Source: Heliocidaris tuberculata (taxonomy: Eukaryota; Echinodermata; Echinoidea; Camarodonta; Echinometridae). From it: a stretch of 64,000 nt of DNA. Of this stretch, positions 48,017-53,378 are shown in pieces. Location of the stretch: assembly GCA_025618425.1 (NCBI GenBank), contig CM046838.1, forward strand, positions 7,153,655 through 7,217,654, given 5' to 3'. Position 1 is the first letter of the stretch; every line of letters begins with the position of its first letter. Under the pieces are notes generated by a model, which saw nothing but the letters and a program-made list of their open reading frames with translations, was not told where the DNA came from and did no database searches. A program made the translations under genes and the position numbers.

Positions 48017-48633
48017 GACAGCAGTAAACAATAAAGACATACAAGAAGTTAATTACGAGGATTTTTTTTTCTGGGCTTATATTTAGAATATAAGAAAGGG
48101 TGTCTTTAGTAGTCAGTAGTCAAGTAACTTTGAACTGAATTAACTTTTAATTGACTAAAACATAACGCATATATGAAAAAAGAATGTTCGGATTAAATAT
48201 CCTTCAAGAAATAATCACGTGAATTGATATTACTTTCAGGATTTATAAAAGGAGGTCATCGATAAATTCACCTTCGCAAAGAGCGTTTAAACCCTTACCC
48301 CCAATAAAAAAGGATGCTGCTTCATCTGGTGATGATTTGTACGAGAACCCAACCTTTTCAGGAGAATTGAGCGAAGGTGACCATGTTTATGCGGGTCTAT
48401 GCGAACATGTTAAATCTTCAAACGACAAGACCTTTCAGAGTGACGAGAAGCACGAGTATGAAATATTTGTCGATCCTCCTAGCAGCGTACATTATGAAAA
48501 CAGAGAAGCCCAATTTTCAGACGAAAAGATCCTGCAAAAAGACGAGAAACACGACTATGAAATACCTGTCGTTTCTTCTAGCGGCGTAATTTACGAAAAC
48601 AGAGATGTGAAAGATATTTCATGTTCCAAGTGA
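20493..48633 (+). CDS. Single-pass receptor: signal peptide, 9 FN3 domains, EGF-like module, TM, YENx-repeat tail
   Basis: The joined exons are 20493-20586, (28885-28917 possible), 31312-31611, 31934-32251, 33456-33758, 34212-34499, 34885-35211, 35928-36065, 37745-37906, 38784-39034, 41048-41123, 41649-41755, 43402-43612, 45127-45252, 46353-46688, 47525-47615 and 48240-48633. All phases match and give 1184 residues (1173 without the mini-exon). Five FN3 domains sit on single phase 1-1 exons and three are split over two exons. An eight-Cys EGF-like module and a last FN3 precede the membrane. The order EGF-FN3-TM recalls the Tie receptor stalk, but the tail has no kinase or phosphatase; it has six tyrosines in short motifs. 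Role: probably a cell-surface adhesion or signalling receptor using SH2 adaptors (inference). I cannot name an ortholog. Confidence 0.85.
20758..20825 (+). repeat. (TA)n then (GT)n microsatellite
   Basis: TATATA from about 20733 is followed by interrupted TG/CG repeats. Confidence 0.9.
21534..22113. mobile_element. TTAA-type MITE, AAAGG family
   Basis: The ends AGGAGAATGAAACCCTGGGG and inverted AGGAGAATGAAACCCTGGGG are flanked by TTAA at 21530-21533 and 22114-22117. The arms exceed 150 bases and contain CATCAAAATCGGTTACGAAA and GAGAAAGTTATGAAAGTTTG. The centre carries a further inverted pair (TTTGTACACAAAATTTCAT / ATGAAATTTTGTGTACAAA). No transposase. Confidence 0.88.
22118..23040. other. 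Intronic sequence without recognised feature
   Basis: AT-rich, with G runs at about 22732-22744 and 23031-23042. I see nothing coding. Confidence 0.4.
23043..23244. repeat. Long near-perfect palindrome (hairpin element)
   Basis: The arms run inward from TATAxxACAAATATxGACTGCTC through GGAAATTATCACTCC and GGTGGTGTTCATACCGGCCC to TTCTATCA(T/C)CCCC. They are separated by a loop of about 14 bases (GAGGCGAAGCCGAA). Total span is about 200 bases. The inner 50-base arms differ by only a few bases. Confidence 0.9.
23413..23481. repeat. Short inverted repeat sharing the TTCTATCA motif
   Basis: The arms are TCTATCACAGGGTTTTGGCC / GGCGTTTTGGGATACTGCG-type complements around TTTGACCTTAGGTCAA. It shares the TTCTATCA word with the palindrome at 23043-23244 and lies about 170 bases away, so both may be parts of one larger element. 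Confidence 0.6.
23824..23945. repeat. Perfect 47-base-arm palindrome with CCATGGTTCAGACCATGG core
   Basis: The left arm 23824-23870 and right arm 23899-23945 are exact reverse complements. The 28-base spacer carries a third partial copy (AAACCATGGTCTGAA). A decayed relative (TTCAGACCACGGTTTATGCA) lies at 23714-23735. It is probably the tip of a foldback element. Confidence 0.9.
23974..24308. mobile_element. TIR MITE with GGCCTGTATTCTCGAAAG ends
   Basis: The left end is GGCCTGTATTCTCGAAAGG and the right end is the complement of GGCCCGTATTCTCGAAAGTG. ATT flanks both ends. Inside, CCTAACTTATA and CTTAACTTAGG are also inverted. No coding sequence. The superfamily is uncertain. Confidence 0.7.
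24309..25318. other. Intronic sequence without recognised feature
   Basis: AT-rich. A G run at about 24480-24493 sits after CATTGGCGTAGATCCGGCAT, which resembles a decayed hAT-type end. Nothing coding is seen. Confidence 0.4.
25324..25495. mobile_element. G-rich TIR element (CAGGGACGGATC ends) with 5-base TSD
   Basis: The left end CAGGGACGGATCTAGC and right end GTAGATCCGCCACTG are inverted, with GTATG on both sides (25319-25323 and 25496-25500). The body of 172 bases is mostly G and C runs flanking a short unique segment. Ends are hAT-like, but the direct duplication is 5, not 8, bases. Confidence 0.75.
25501..27017. other. Intronic sequence without recognised feature
   Basis: AT-rich intron. 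An open frame at 26716-26967 has a possible donor (gcgcag/gtaatg near 26827) but no good acceptor and no domain, so I do not call it an exon. Confidence 0.4.
27018..27460. mobile_element. Foldback (TU-like) element 3, TTCACTTTTCACAAAAATTCA units
   Basis: The ends TATGGCACGCTATTAGGGAA and inverted ATGGCACGCTATTAGAGAAA extend into ATAAATATAA(C/T)TGTTCAAC. Inside, the left arm has about ten 20-base units (TTTCACTTTTCACAAAAATT) and the right arm has three inverted units (AATGAATTTTTGTGAAAAAG). AGCTG lies at both flanks. The design is the same as the elements at 8497 and 9957, with unrelated sequence. Confidence 0.78.
27470..28009. other. GC-richer block of unknown origin
   Basis: It is clearly less AT-rich than the flanking intron. 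On the minus strand a 106-codon frame (27531-27851) and an overlapping one (27713-28063) are open, but neither resembles a family I know. It may be part of an old retroelement or processed copy. Confidence 0.3.
28018..28474. mobile_element. hAT-type element with CAGGCGCCGGAAG ends and 8-base TSD
   Basis: The left end CAGGCGCGCCGGAAGCAG and right end CTTCCGGCGCCTATG are inverted. CCGGGAGA is repeated exactly at 28010-28017 and 28475-28482. The interior has G and C runs at both sides and no transposase. Confidence 0.88.
28483..28884. other. Intronic sequence without recognised feature
   Basis: It contains a C run near 28714-28727 and a short GT repeat near 28638. It ends in a strong polypyrimidine tract (cttccccccttttttttaaaaacag) used by the candidate mini-exon. 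Confidence 0.4.
28885..28917 (+). CDS. Candidate 33-base mini-exon of the receptor
   Basis: It lies between a strong acceptor (pyrimidine tract plus acag) and a strong donor (aaag/gtgagc). Phase is 1 in and 1 out, exactly what exon 1 and the next FN3 exon need, and it has no stop. It would add VRSSSTCDVDK between signal peptide and first FN3. The small size and lack of any domain make it uncertain. Confidence 0.4.
28990..29625. mobile_element. Inverted-repeat element with GTTGCGTTGACGCGAA arms
   Basis: The left arm (about 28990-29082: GGGTGGATAGCG, GCGTTGACGCGAAC, ATTCGTCCAAAGCCCCCC, CGGTTTTGCC) is repeated inverted at about 29538-29625. The hAT-type element 29338-29488 is nested inside. No transposase frame is visible. 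Confidence 0.65.
29338..29488. mobile_element. Short hAT-type element (CAGGGGCGGATC ends) with 8-base TSD
   Basis: The left end CAGGGGCGGATCTGCG and right end CCTGGATCCGCCCATG are inverted. ATAATAAT flanks both sides (29330-29337 and 29489-29496). Length is 151 bases. A right end of another such element (ATCCTGGATTCACCCCTG) lies just upstream at 29306-29322. Confidence 0.78.
29991..30649. mobile_element. TTAA-type MITE, AAAGG..GCAACCC family
   Basis: The ends AGGGCCCCTGCAACCCAAAT and inverted AGGTCCCCCGCAACCCAAAT are flanked by TTAA at 29987-29990 and 30650-30653. Long arms pair TTCCTGTTGATTTGCAGGGA with its complement, and AGCTCCACCCT with GAGGGGCGGAGCT. No transposase. Confidence 0.88.
30848..30940 (-). 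mobile_element. Minus-strand LINE 3' tail fragment (tentative)
   Basis: On the minus strand the sequence ends AATAAAGTACCAATCAAATC followed by AGATCAAATT. This is the style of 3' ends in LINEs with short tandem tails. No coding sequence remains. Confidence 0.35.
31312..31611 (+). CDS. Receptor exon: FN3 domain 1 (type A cysteines)
   Basis: One complete FN3 domain on one phase 1-1 exon of 300 bases (acceptor cattactag, donor gtgagt). Marks are EVNWVLSS in strand B, CPPDYYIIRY in strand C, LACL in C', and GLEPYSRYKISVIAVNDAG over strands E-G. Cysteines sit just before strand C and in C', a likely disulfide. N-glycosylation sequons include NIT and NTT. Confidence 0.92.
31637..31693 (+). repeat. 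(TA)n microsatellite
   Basis: About 28 TA units in the intron after FN3 domain 1. Confidence 0.95.
31934..32251 (+). CDS. Receptor exon: FN3 domain 2 (type B cysteines)
   Basis: Phase 1-1, 318 bases, acceptor cacattag, donor gtaagt. The core reads GFTWQPLTC, then NGEFSYYFTRI, then DLDPCTMYNLSINAVN. Cysteines are in the BC loop and in the EF loop before the conserved Tyr, a different pair from domain 1. Sequons NIT, NLS and NTS suggest a glycosylated ectodomain. Confidence 0.92.
33085..33126 (+). repeat. tRNA-like SINE remnant
   Basis: CGCGGTTCGAATTCCGCCGCG contains a near-consensus Pol III B box (GGTTCGAATTCC) within a short stem. No A box is recognisable upstream, so only a remnant is called. 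Confidence 0.35.
33186..33245 (+). repeat. (ATT)n microsatellite
   Basis: Trinucleotide ATT/ACT repeats in the intron before FN3 domain 3. Confidence 0.9.
33456..33758 (+). CDS. Receptor exon: FN3 domain 3 (type A cysteines)
   Basis: Phase 1-1, 303 bases, acceptor gaatatag. Marks are NLTVYWRVPSQC, VNYYRLSYQL, KACSD and LEHYATYNISIIAV. The Cys pair (before strand C and in C') is the same as in domains 1 and 5. The donor is ambiguous: gat g/gtggta ends the exon at 33758, while gat ggt g/gtatat would add one residue and end it at 33761. Confidence 0.88.
33808..33860 (+). repeat. (TA)n microsatellite
   Basis: TA repeats with one CA interruption. Confidence 0.9.
34212..34499 (+). CDS. Receptor exon: FN3 domain 4 (type B cysteines), unusual last strand
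   Basis: Phase 1-1, 288 bases, acceptor cttcacag, donor gtttgt. Core: LHFIWEEPSC, LYGYEYILK, GLDACTLYHFNVRVVTTT. The F-G region then reads TWRRSQWKMK where FN3 domains usually show a Gly-rich G-strand turn. A frame shifted by two bases would read a more typical GEGVNG, so an old indel or polymorphism is possible. The donor gtttgt is weak. Confidence 0.85.
34885..35211 (+). CDS. Receptor exon: FN3 domain 5 (type A cysteines)
   Basis: Phase 1-1, 327 bases, acceptor cttatcag, donor gttagt. Marks are PGMPDITEL, GLTVSWQPPTSPPC, THYEIRYYL, DLCED and GLRPNSEYRVFVRGNTTSG. It has the type A Cys pair and the sequons NGS and NTT. Confidence 0.92.
35212..35927 (+). other. Receptor intron with minus-strand LINE 3' tail at about 35505-35585
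   Basis: Read on the minus strand, GTACCTTTTTAATTATGAGG is followed by TGAATAAAGACGATATGAAA and TGAAAT, the style of a LINE 3' end with a short tandem tail. No coding sequence is visible in the stretch. A short G run is at 35622-35630. Confidence 0.35.
35928..36065 (+). CDS. Receptor exon: first half of FN3 domain 6
   Basis: Phase 1-1, 138 bases, acceptor tttttaag, donor gtaacc. It covers strands A to C' with PTGPPTNIRSI, FVFTWEKPEC and RNGPITSYDVML. The BC-loop Cys matches the type B pattern. The intron splits the domain before strand E. Confidence 0.88.
36478..37089. mobile_element. TTAA-type MITE, AAAGG family
   Basis: The ends AGGCCAAGTCCACACTAATA and inverted AGGCCAAGTTCGCACTAATA are flanked by TTAA at 36474-36477 and 37090-37093. 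Arms of about 220 bases include CTGAAATCGGACGTAAAATA and AGAAAGTTACGGCATTTTGA. No transposase. Confidence 0.88.
37171..37192 (+). repeat. (CA)n microsatellite
   Basis: About 11 CA units followed by (CAA)n. Confidence 0.9.
37745..37906 (+). CDS. Receptor exon: second half of FN3 domain 6
   Basis: Phase 1-1, 162 bases, acceptor gttgcag, donor gtgagt. It supplies strands C' to G: LTVYHYNVSA, LIPYSNYSIRIRAWNYELA, GEYGPEVWEQT. The EF-loop Cys expected for type B is replaced (IPY in place of PCT), so its BC-loop partner is left unpaired within the domain. Confidence 0.88.
37941..38783 (+). other. Receptor intron, no feature beyond T-rich runs
   Basis: Low-complexity T/A runs at 37995-38030 and T/C runs at 38130-38180. 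Nothing coding or mobile is recognised. Confidence 0.5.
38784..39034 (+). CDS. Receptor exon: most of FN3 domain 7, ending at a GC donor
   Basis: Phase 1 in, 0 out. Marks are PGPPSGVILPSS, ITVEWMSPNPPL, GRIIGYYILYWET and IPNLEPEKNYSVQ. Two cysteines lie in an inserted loop (FSCRDGQCSD). The exon ends CAG/gcaagt: the intron begins with GC, with otherwise perfect donor consensus. No GT gives a better frame-keeping end nearby; reading on reaches a stop within about 25 bases. Confidence 0.9.
39165..40650 (-). mobile_element. Minus-strand LINE fragment (endonuclease and C-terminal parts), internally deleted
   Basis: On the minus strand 40650-40190 encodes an APE-type endonuclease stretch: YSKRVAISFRNNVPFKI, then GRAIALRIL, NTNAPTK and LLRGGDWNTT, matching the family motifs APT and GGDxN. 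Further 3' (39810-39490, minus) a C-terminal LINE motif SYIGIKLWNQLDNHVK remains. The reverse transcriptase between them is missing. Stops and frame breaks show it is dead. It lies within the GC-AG intron. Confidence 0.7.
41048..41123 (+). CDS. Receptor exon: end of FN3 domain 7
   Basis: Phase 0 in, 1 out, acceptor tgttatgcag, donor gtaaga. It supplies VKAETIRGIGYSSPSIPAF, the F and G strands that complete the previous exon at NYSVQ. This continuity is the best evidence that the GC donor at 39035 is used. Confidence 0.88.
41124..41648 (+). other. Receptor intron, no gene seen
   Basis: T-rich near 41140. AATCAATCAAATCAATAATA near 41378 resembles a LINE tail in minus orientation, with no clear coding remnant. 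Confidence 0.35.
41649..41755 (+). CDS. Receptor exon: first half of FN3 domain 8
   Basis: Phase 1 in, 0 out, acceptor actttgtag, donor gtaaac. Reads PSDPQEVAISRRSKPS, then LIITWMQPKYTRGRITFYK: strands A to C with the conserved Trp. It was found by splice signals and frame, since it is too short to stand out as an open frame. Confidence 0.85.
42314..42880. mobile_element. TTAA-type MITE, AAAGG family, with poly-A run
   Basis: The ends AGGGGAAGTCCACCCTGGGT and inverted AGCGGAAGTCCACCCTGACA are flanked by TTAA at 42310-42313 and 42881-42884. Arms contain GAAAGTTTGAGCAAAGTCCG and its complement. An A run of about 30 bases (42356-42386) sits in the left arm. Confidence 0.88.
43402..43612 (+). 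CDS. Receptor exon: second half of FN3 domain 8
   Basis: Phase 0 in, 1 out, acceptor ctctgtag, donor gtatga. Reads LAYRVKGKPYDS, then LDNLEPATLYEVYVVAST, then KGEGEPSQHVEEYTAP. It completes the domain begun at 41649. Confidence 0.92.
43613..45126 (+). other. Receptor intron with a possible cryptic terminal exon
   Basis: An acceptor-like tttcttcacag at 44681-44691 is followed by a phase-compatible reading EEETTLDFTFETF and a stop. It is discussed as a finding, not called as an exon. The rest is AT-rich without recognised elements. Confidence 0.4.
45127..45252 (+). CDS. Receptor exon: eight-cysteine EGF-like module
   Basis: Phase 1-1, 126 bases, acceptor cattcag, donor gtaaga. Eight cysteines with spacing C-x3-C-x3-C-x-C-x6-C-x6-C-x4-C-x8-C, reading CFDSCSKICRCSEGVSDCDG, then GVCFSGRCLNGWTGSTCQI. 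The GxCxxGWxGxxC end is the EGF signature. The layout resembles laminin-type EGF and the modules of Tie and MEGF receptors. The frame with a good ATG (45046-45267) is a shadow in another frame. Confidence 0.9.
45545..46216. mobile_element. TIR MITE with GTGACCCTCCACCACAAAA ends
   Basis: The ends GTGACCCTCCACCACAAAAT and inverted GTGACCCTTCACCACAAAAC extend into GACCAATAAGTCG. TAAT flanks both sides (45541-45544 and 46217-46220). Length 672 bases. No coding sequence. Confidence 0.82.
46353..46688 (+). CDS. Receptor exon: membrane-proximal FN3 domain 9
   Basis: Phase 1-1, 336 bases, acceptor ttgtcaag, donor gtaagt. Begins ASPRLSEPPSSVYTSCDTIA, then IWRVWDSD, GPIGGYDIHLK and LTNLQPDIKYIISVLPVH. 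The RLSEPP opening directly after an EGF module is the arrangement seen in Tie-type ectodomains. It has a single Cys in strand B. Confidence 0.9.
46689..47524 (+). other. Receptor intron with (ATG/ATA)n tract
   Basis: Interrupted GATGAT/AATAAT repeats at about 46817-46905. The open frame 47106-47453 shows no homology I recognise and is treated as chance. Confidence 0.4.
47525..47615 (+). CDS. Receptor exon: transmembrane helix
   Basis: Phase 1 in, 2 out, acceptor tgtctag, donor gtaagt. Reads ETTSLSWGGIVSG, then ITFFFLLVCGSLFIGRW: about 22 apolar residues followed, across the junction, by IYKRRSS. The basic stop-transfer sequence fixes a type I orientation with the FN3 domains outside. Confidence 0.92.
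47980..48013 (+). repeat. Poly-T run in the last intron
   Basis: About 30 T residues, preceded by a G run at 47900-47910. Confidence 0.9.
48240..48633 (+). CDS. Receptor terminal exon: cytoplasmic tail with tandem YEI..YEN repeats
   Basis: Phase 2 in, acceptor tactttcag, stop TGA at 48631-48633. The tail is 130 residues: IYKRRSS, a KPLPPIKK Pro-rich stretch, YENP, YAGL, then two 33-residue repeats, each DEKH(E/D)YEI(F/P) followed after about 11 residues by YENR, and the end DISCSK. YxN is the known Grb2 SH2 preference. YAGL fits a YxxL motif. There is no kinase, phosphatase or TIR domain. Signalling through adaptors is inferred. Confidence 0.92.
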
Positions 48634-48736
48634 CTTTTAAAACATTTAGGATGAAAAAAAATCTAAAACAATCTGACAGTCTTTTCAACCAAGACAGTAT
48701 TTTAAACAAAATTATTACTTGTAAATTCCTCTGTAC

Positions 48737-49470
48737 AATATCCATTCGATAACTTTAGTACTGTTAGACAGATTTTAATGAAATTTGGTATTAAAGAAGG
48801 TATGCTGTATGAAGATGTAGCCTAAGTTCCATTTCGGAGTATGTAGGTCAAAGGTCATTGAATATACGAAAATCCGAATATGTGGTTTATGTTCAATAAC
48901 TTTAGTAATGTTTGACGGATTTTAATGAAATTTGATATGAAGGTACACGGTATCAAAACACAGCCTAAGTTTGATTTCGGAGGATGTACATCAAAGGTCA
49001 AAGGTCTTAGCTTATTAAATATGCGAAAATCCGAAAATGTGGTTTCTGTTCGATAACTTTAGTAATATTTGACGGATTTTAATGAAATTTGATATGAAGG
49101 TACATGGTATCAAAATACAGCCTATGTTTGATTTCAGAGGATGTATGTCAAAGTTCATAGGTCATAGCTTATTAAATATGCGACAATCCGAAAATGTAGT
49201 TTCCGTTTGATAACTCTTGTAATGTTAGACAGATTTTAATGAAATTAAGAAGGTAAATAGTATGAAGATATAGCCTAAGTTCGATCTTCTAGTATGTAGG
49301 TCAGAGGTCAAAGGTCAAAGTTCACAGTTCATTAAATATGCGAAAATAGCTAATTATATATGCGAAAATGTGGTTTCCATTCGATAACGTAAGTAATGTT
49401 GAGTATGTAAGTCAAAGGTCAAAGGTCACAGCTCATTAAATATGCAAAAATTGCTAATTATGTACATGAG
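48737..49470 (+). repeat. Satellite-like tandem array, about five units of 150-175 bases
   Basis: Units start GATAACTTTAGTAATGTTTG, followed by ACGGATTTTAATGAAATTTG and GTATGAAG, and end GTCAAAGGTCAAAGGTCA plus GCTTATTAAATATGCGAAAA. Starts are near 48748, 48895, 49052, 49209 and 49383. It begins about 100 bases after the receptor stop codon, so part may be transcribed in the 3' UTR. No AATAAA signal is seen close to the stop. Confidence 0.88.
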
Positions 49471-49995
49471 AAAGTTTATTTTCAGATCTTCACGTGGGTC
49501 ATTCCATAAAGTAGTAAACATTCTGTACACCCAATCCCCAGGTATGAGTAATTTTCTTACCTAGTAATATAATGATGTATAGTCTAATGGAGTTAATTTG
49601 TTCTGACGTATATAGGCCATTTGTACCCGGCGAGGGGATGCTACACTTTGCGTTGCCCTTGTTTCATTTGTATCCATTTGTTCCATTACCATCAAAAGGT
49701 GTATAAACCCAATGTTTTGATGTTACATCCGTGATTTCCGATGCATTTTGTGTTCATATCTGAAAGGACACCATGTTGAGCCTACCGCCATTTCTGTCTG
49801 CGGGAAGGCACACATTATACCAATCTCATTCATTTGAGCAAGGAGTTATCACTGTGATAACTCCTTGATTTGAGGCTCCTAGAAATCCGTGCATAGACAT
49901 TTTGCTGTTGTTTTACACTGGTCGGTAGAACGAGAGGACACACCTTGGTGAGGGATTAAAAAAAAAATTCCACATCTCTTTGTTTATTAGTTGGT
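49471..49995. other. Sequence downstream of the array, no gene seen
   Basis: AT-rich. A short perfect palindrome AAGGAGTTATCAC/GTGATAACTCCTT lies at 49840-49867. Nothing coding. Confidence 0.5.
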
Positions 49996-49999
49996 TTAA

Positions 50000-50735
50000 C
50001 CCTAAAAAGGCCGGGTTATTTTGGCCATCTCACAGCAGGGGGGGGGGGGGTGGATTCTGCCCCCCCCCTGAAATCTCGACCGTCGACAGCGCGATTGCGC
50101 CGAAAATTGGCACGCACGTCGTCCACAACATAATCTACAAAACTGTATGGTTAAATGCTCCGAAATAATTTCACATTAATTAATTATGCTAATTTATTCG
50201 TGAAATCAGCATTTTGCTCTAAACCATTAAACAAAGCTAAGAAAATGCAAATTTTTGGTCTAGACACTCTTTCCAGTATTCTTAGCAGATATACTTGGAA
50301 AAAAATTCGGTATCAAAATTATTTCTTATGTATTTTATTGTATTTTAAATTTCTTATGTATTTCTTTGTTTTTTATTGTTTTTTCATGAAATTTGTCTGG
50401 AACACTTTTGCGATCATAAACAGCTTAAAATGAATTAATTTTAATCAGTAAAAGTAAAAATATTCATAGATTTATAAATTATGGCTGAAAACACATTTTG
50501 TGGTGGAATTATACATGAAATCACGTTTTTGAGCAATTTTTGGTCTGACGTGCAAGTACGAAATGTTGCGCAACTTCGGAACCGCATGCCCGGACGTCGC
50601 CGCGGCGAATTTGGTCTCAAAAGATGCGTGATTCGAAAGCAAAAAAAGTCCTAAAACGCCGCGGTGACTGTTTTACGCGTTGCGGGGGGGGGGGGGGGGG
50701 GGGGGTGGATTCTGCCCCCCGGTCCTTTTATAGGG
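50000..50735. mobile_element. piggyBac-like MITE (CCCTAAAAAGG ends)
   Basis: TTAA at 49996-49999 and 50736-50739 flanks ends CCCTAAAAAGGCCGGG and CCGGTCCTTTTATAGGG. CCCTA next to TTAA is the canonical piggyBac terminus. G runs followed by TGGATTCTGCCCCCC occur inside both ends. The GC-rich segment 50545-50680 has CCGCGGC motifs. No transposase. Confidence 0.85.
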
Positions 50736-50739
50736 TTAA

Positions 50740-51116
50740 GGAGTGAAAATAAACACTTCACAGCCTAGATTTGTTTGTATCTCGCTTTTTATCAACTAAA
50801 TTAAAGAAGTCTGACGAAATATTTCTTTGGTTTTATCGAAGCGTTTAAAGCTTTCGAAAGTCCGAAATCAAGTGTGAATACAGTAGATAGAATAAATAAA
50901 ACAAGGGAGGGGGGGGGGGGGAGGTGGGGGCGATTCTCCTGCAATGTAGACACGCCTATATGAAAGTATTGCTGGTTTACGGCCTATTGTTTCCAAGTAT
51001 GGTTGAATATGCTTTGATAGCTGAAGGGTATATAGACGCTAGCAATGATATCGGAAATCTATGAATGCATAATTGGGTCGTATTGTACTATTAGACACTT
51101 TTCATTCTATACACAG

Positions 51117-51149
<33 letters not shown>

Positions 51150-51977
51150 TATTCAACACTTTTGTATCAGTACAACAAGCATGACCTTATTCTATCATAT
51201 TGCCATCATAATAAGATACAAATCTATAATGGTAAATTAGCTCGTTATCGACATGTACATTATATCATATCATATATTAATTTTAGCTTCAGTTTTCTTG
51301 TATGAAACAGTTCACAATGATGCATACAATTCATGTTAATGACCATTTGGATAAAATGGTACGATGTAGTTATATCGATCACGTGTGGAAACTATAGATT
51401 TTATTCACACAATACTTGTCGCACTTATTATATTTCCATTCGATACGGGAACAGCTTGTATGCCGAGTTCCTATTGTCATGATTGTATTAGATCACTATT
51501 AATAAATGTCCTTCATATCAATACAATATTATATTCAGCATTGCCTGTAATGTTGAGAATGACACAGAATCGAATTTGATCAGATCAGATTTTCTTCAAA
51601 CTATGGTGTTTAAAAGGTATATAATGTTCTTAGATCGTATTGACATCGGATACAACTCATTGATTGCAAACTGTATGTTGCATTGTTGGATTGTTTTTAG
51701 ATACATCATGGGCTTAAATGGGAACATAAATGATGCTTAATACTGTGATAGATAATGTCAATGAATCTATTTTGCATGTTCTGTGTCGTATTATCATGTG
51801 TGTATGTATGTATTCATTCACTGAACTTCATTGACATATCCACCAATATTTTGTTCGAATATAACATCAATAATCAGAACAATAATGATAATAATATCAA
51901 TAAGATTAACACATGAAAAAACAGAACAATATATCTTGAGTGTAGCATTCAAAACAAAAACAAAAACCAAGTACTTA
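50740..51977. other. Intergenic sequence, no gene seen
   Basis: G run at about 50909-50922, (TA)n at 51119-51147. AT-rich with no coding signal. Confidence 0.5.
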
Positions 51978-52207
51978 CGCTCTAAAAACAATCGAGTCAA
52001 ATATGACTTGAATCTATCCAGATTTGACTAGAATAACTATTTCCACTGGCACCTGCACTGTTCTAGTCAAAATTACCAGTTTCGGGTTTGAACTGAACAG
52101 AATCCTAGTCAAAATGTACAGAATCCTAATCAGAAAGACTGGAATCTGATTATGAAAATGTGACCAGGCGATCTGGTCAAAAAAAGACTAGACGTTATTT
52201 AGAGTGC
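51978..52207. mobile_element. Small TIR MITE with GCTCTAAA ends
   Basis: The ends CGCTCTAAAAAC and inverted GCACTCTAAATAAC pair, and the interior is full of GACTAG/CTAGTC words in both orientations. The CTCTAAA end resembles the MITE at 11785-11991. Confidence 0.55.
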
Positions 52208-52859
52208 ATAAATCCAACGATTCCTTTATATAGTAAGCACTTTATACTTGTACTTGTATTTATCCTTCTTTTTTTTTAATTACTTGATAGTTACTCCCCC
52301 CCCCCCTTCTTCTAAGCTTATGTTCTCTTCTCCTCCCTTTCTTTCTCTCTCTCCTTTTCTACCTTTTTTCCTCCTTCTTCTGCTATTTTTCTCTTGTCCA
52401 AAACAATTTACTACTTGAGAGTAACTTAATGTATTGTCACATGTTATAGCTATTCTATTTTATTTACTGTAATTCATTATTTTTATTATATTTACCATGT
52501 GATCTTCATTTGTACATGTATATGATTTAAATTTGTACACAAGACAAATATCGGCCTATGGACCATTTGTTCTTGTTTTTGATAGTTTTTAGCTCAATAA
52601 AATCCGATATATATAAATGATCAACAAGACATACTCTTTCATGAAATATAAATTATAAAATTATGTACAAGTAGTGTAAGGTGATTAGAAAAAGAGCCTT
52701 TAAAAAATATATACCTATATTTACTATACTATATAGATAGGCCTAATAATAAAAAAAATTAAAGGTTACCACGTTGATCACAAAATATTGGCAAATTCTT
52801 TTATGAGAGCGTCTTCTTTGAGTGACATTATAAATATGAATCTCTCCAAACTGTTTATG
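52208..52859. other. Pyrimidine-rich intergenic sequence
   Basis: CT-rich 52300-52400. The segment ending AGCTCAATAAAATCCGATAT near 52607 looks like a plus-strand LINE 3' end, but no coding part is recognised. Confidence 0.3.
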
Positions 52860-53378
52860 TTTTCAAAGTTATCATTGAGTGCTTTAATATTTAAAAAAAA
52901 AGTTTTCTCCTTATTCTAAATTTCTCACATTGCATGACATAATGGAATTCGTCACCTACTGTCTGCGTACTACATTCTTCACAAAAATGTTTATTCGTTG
53001 GTATTTTGTGAGGGCGATGATATCTTCCTTTTTCTGGTAGGTTATGCGAGCTTACGCGAAGTTTGCAGATGTTTTGTCTTTGATGGAAGTTTTGAATAAT
53101 TGATATGTCCGCAATTTGTTACCCTCTCCGTTGCCTTTATAATGGAAATGGTCAAGTTTTATTTGGTTATTAAATATGTCTTGTAACTTACCCTTACAGT
53201 GGCAGACGAAGTCGTTTTGCGTCATTTGTACATCGTCTGGTTCACACATTTCTATATCATTACAGATGTCTAAAGTATCTAAAATCTTTTTTATGCTCCT
53301 CAACAAGCAATTCTCCTTGATTTCATATAGTCGTTTGTTTTCAATATAATTGTCAGTAACTTGATCAATATTACCCAT
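52860..53378 (-). mobile_element. Minus-strand LINE C-terminal fragment with CCHC-like finger
   Basis: The minus frame from 53378 runs through DHFHYKGNGEGNKLRTYQ, and after a base change continues KLRVSSHNLPEKGRYH and CEECSTQTVGDEFHYVMQC to a stop near 52880. The C-x2-C-x9-H-x4-C pattern has the same spacing as in the LINE at 63115-63729 (CTLCRQNKIGDEFHYIFEC), with a shared HxLPxxxGRY stretch, so both belong to related LINE families. The copy is truncated and dead. Confidence 0.75.
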
